From positions 1-64,000 of the forward strand of contig JBFWPT010000014.1 in NCBI GenBank assembly GCA_050249835.1: 64,000 nt of DNA. Direction: 5' to 3'. Each line of letters opens with the position of its first letter. The first letter of the stretch is position 1. Below are positions 63,542-64,000 of the stretch, piece after piece. The DNA is from Miltoncostaea sp050249835. Lineage in GTDB: Bacteria > Actinomycetota > Thermoleophilia > Miltoncostaeales > Miltoncostaeaceae. Both the position numbers and the translations under genes were made by a program. A model generated the notes under the pieces. The model did no database searches. It saw only the letters and a list, made by a program, of their open reading frames with translations, and was not told the DNA's origin.

Positions 63542-64000
63542 GCCGCGGGGGTCCGGACGACCCGCAGGAACTCGTCGTAGTCCCGGTAGTAGTCGGCCTC
63601 GGAGAAGTGCTCGGAGGCCAGCACCAGCGCGACGGAGCCGGAGGAGAAGTTGGTGAGCTGCCCCCACACCATGGGCGGCAGGAACACGCCGGCGTAGGAC
63701 CGGTTGAGCGACCACGTGCGCGTGCGCCGCCCGTCGTCGGCCGTGACGTCGAAGGAGCCCGACGCCGCGATGACGAGCTGCTGCAGCTCGCGGTGCGCGT
63801 GGCCGCCGCGGTCCTCGCCGCCCGGGACGTCGTACAGGTAGAAGACGCGGCGGCACTCGAACGGCACGTGCCGGCCCGACTCGATGAAGGTCAGGTTGCC
63901 GCGGGGATCGGTGATCCGCGGCAGTGGGATGAGGCGGGCAGGCCCGTGCGGGCCGTCGCCGACGACCGGGCCGTCCTGGACGGCCTCGCCGGCGCCGCCG
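63538..64000 (-). CDS. FdtA/WxcM-like sugar 3,4-ketoisomerase (partial, starts beyond the window)
   Basis: Cupin-type enzyme making a 3-keto sugar from dTDP-4-keto-6-deoxyglucose, the step before FdtB. Sequence visible: ARLIPLPRITDPRGNL-, then FECRRVFYLYDVPGGEDRGGHAHRELQQLVIAASGSFDVTADDGRRTRTWSLNRSYAGVFLPPMVWGQLTNFSSGSVALVLASEHFSEADYYRDYDEFL, the FdtA domain. The frame is open to the right edge, with no start codon between the domain and position 64000, so the N-terminus extends beyond. It may carry an acyltransferase domain, as WxcM does (inference). Confidence 0.88.
   Translation of the reverse strand, partial: GGAGEAVQDGPVVGDGPHGPARLIPLPRITDPRGNLTFIESGRHVPFECRRVFYLYDVPGGEDRGGHAHRELQQLVIAASGSFDVTADDGRRTRTWSLNRSYAGVFLPPMVWGQLTNFSSGSVALVLASEHFSEADYYRDYDEFLRVVRTPAA

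Noticed and set aside
1..64000. CRISPR arrays, tRNA or rRNA genes
   Set aside because: No repeated spacer pattern and no cloverleaf or rRNA-like sequence noticed; a scan by tRNAscan-SE and Infernal would be decisive.

Overview
The window is very G+C-rich (well above 70% by eye) and almost fully coding, with most genes on the minus strand and many joined by 4-base ATGA/GTGA overlaps. It looks like an actinobacterium with a complete Gram-positive-type flagellar locus. FlbD, a CheC-domain FliY, a FliI-FliJ-FliK-FlgD-FlgE order, CsrA beside flagellin, and Fdt-type amino-sugar genes would fit the class Thermoleophilia, but that placement is inference. Two 100-N scaffold gaps, each flanked by an exact 127-base duplication, show that this is a draft assembly. 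Collapsing them restores both interrupted reading frames.

Layout, in transcription order on the minus strand (right to left). 63.5-55.4 kb: a surface-sugar operon with an FdtA-like ketoisomerase, FdtB-like aminotransferase, GNAT, two methyltransferases, an FAD-type oxidoreductase and two glycosyltransferases. 55.3-52.5 kb: ECF sigma factor, GT2 glycosyltransferase, DUF218 protein, monooxygenase-like protein and a small protein. 52.3-50.4 kb: an rpoZ-like gene with an acidic tail, csrA and flagellin. 50.2-44.5 kb: five overlapping genes for secreted beta-propeller-like proteins in a I-II-II-II-I pattern. 44.4-37.1 kb: glycosyltransferases (two transcription units with flagellar-type promoters) around a QueA-like/SDR pair. 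37.0-34.5 kb: flaG-fliD-fliS-fliT. 34.5-28.9 kb: a secreted protein, glycogen phosphorylase, and an HTH/nucleotidyltransferase toxin-antitoxin-like pair. 28.6-14.3 kb: the main flagellar run (second fliS, HDOD, flgB, flgC, fliE-fliI, a CBS protein, fliJ, fliK, flgD, a FlgD-associated protein, flgE, flbD, motA, motB, fliL). 14.3-4.9 kb: a non-flagellar block (SDRs, TetR, split PEP-utilising enzyme, MFS and CNNM transporters, AraC-type regulator, RsbW-like kinase). 4.75-0 kb: fliM, fliY, fliO, fliP, fliQ, fliR, with fliR running off the left edge.

The most useful regulatory signal is one promoter motif, TCAA-N15-GCCGAT, found with identical spacing at eight places. It precedes fliO, fliM, flbD, fliJ, flaG, flagellin and two glycosyltransferase units, and it matches the SigD/FliA class with TCAA in place of TAAA. 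It links late flagellar genes with glycosyltransferases, so flagellin or filament glycosylation is a reasonable inference. At three of these sites the start codon falls at the predicted transcription start, suggesting leaderless mRNAs. The flagellin leader carries a GGA-loop hairpin that looks like a CsrA site.

Other points: a 163-base TA-flanked inverted-repeat element sits exactly between fliK and flgD, and its removal rebuilds a normal fliK-flgD junction. The flagellar locus itself is split by about 9.5 kb of unrelated genes. No tRNA, rRNA or CRISPR array was seen.
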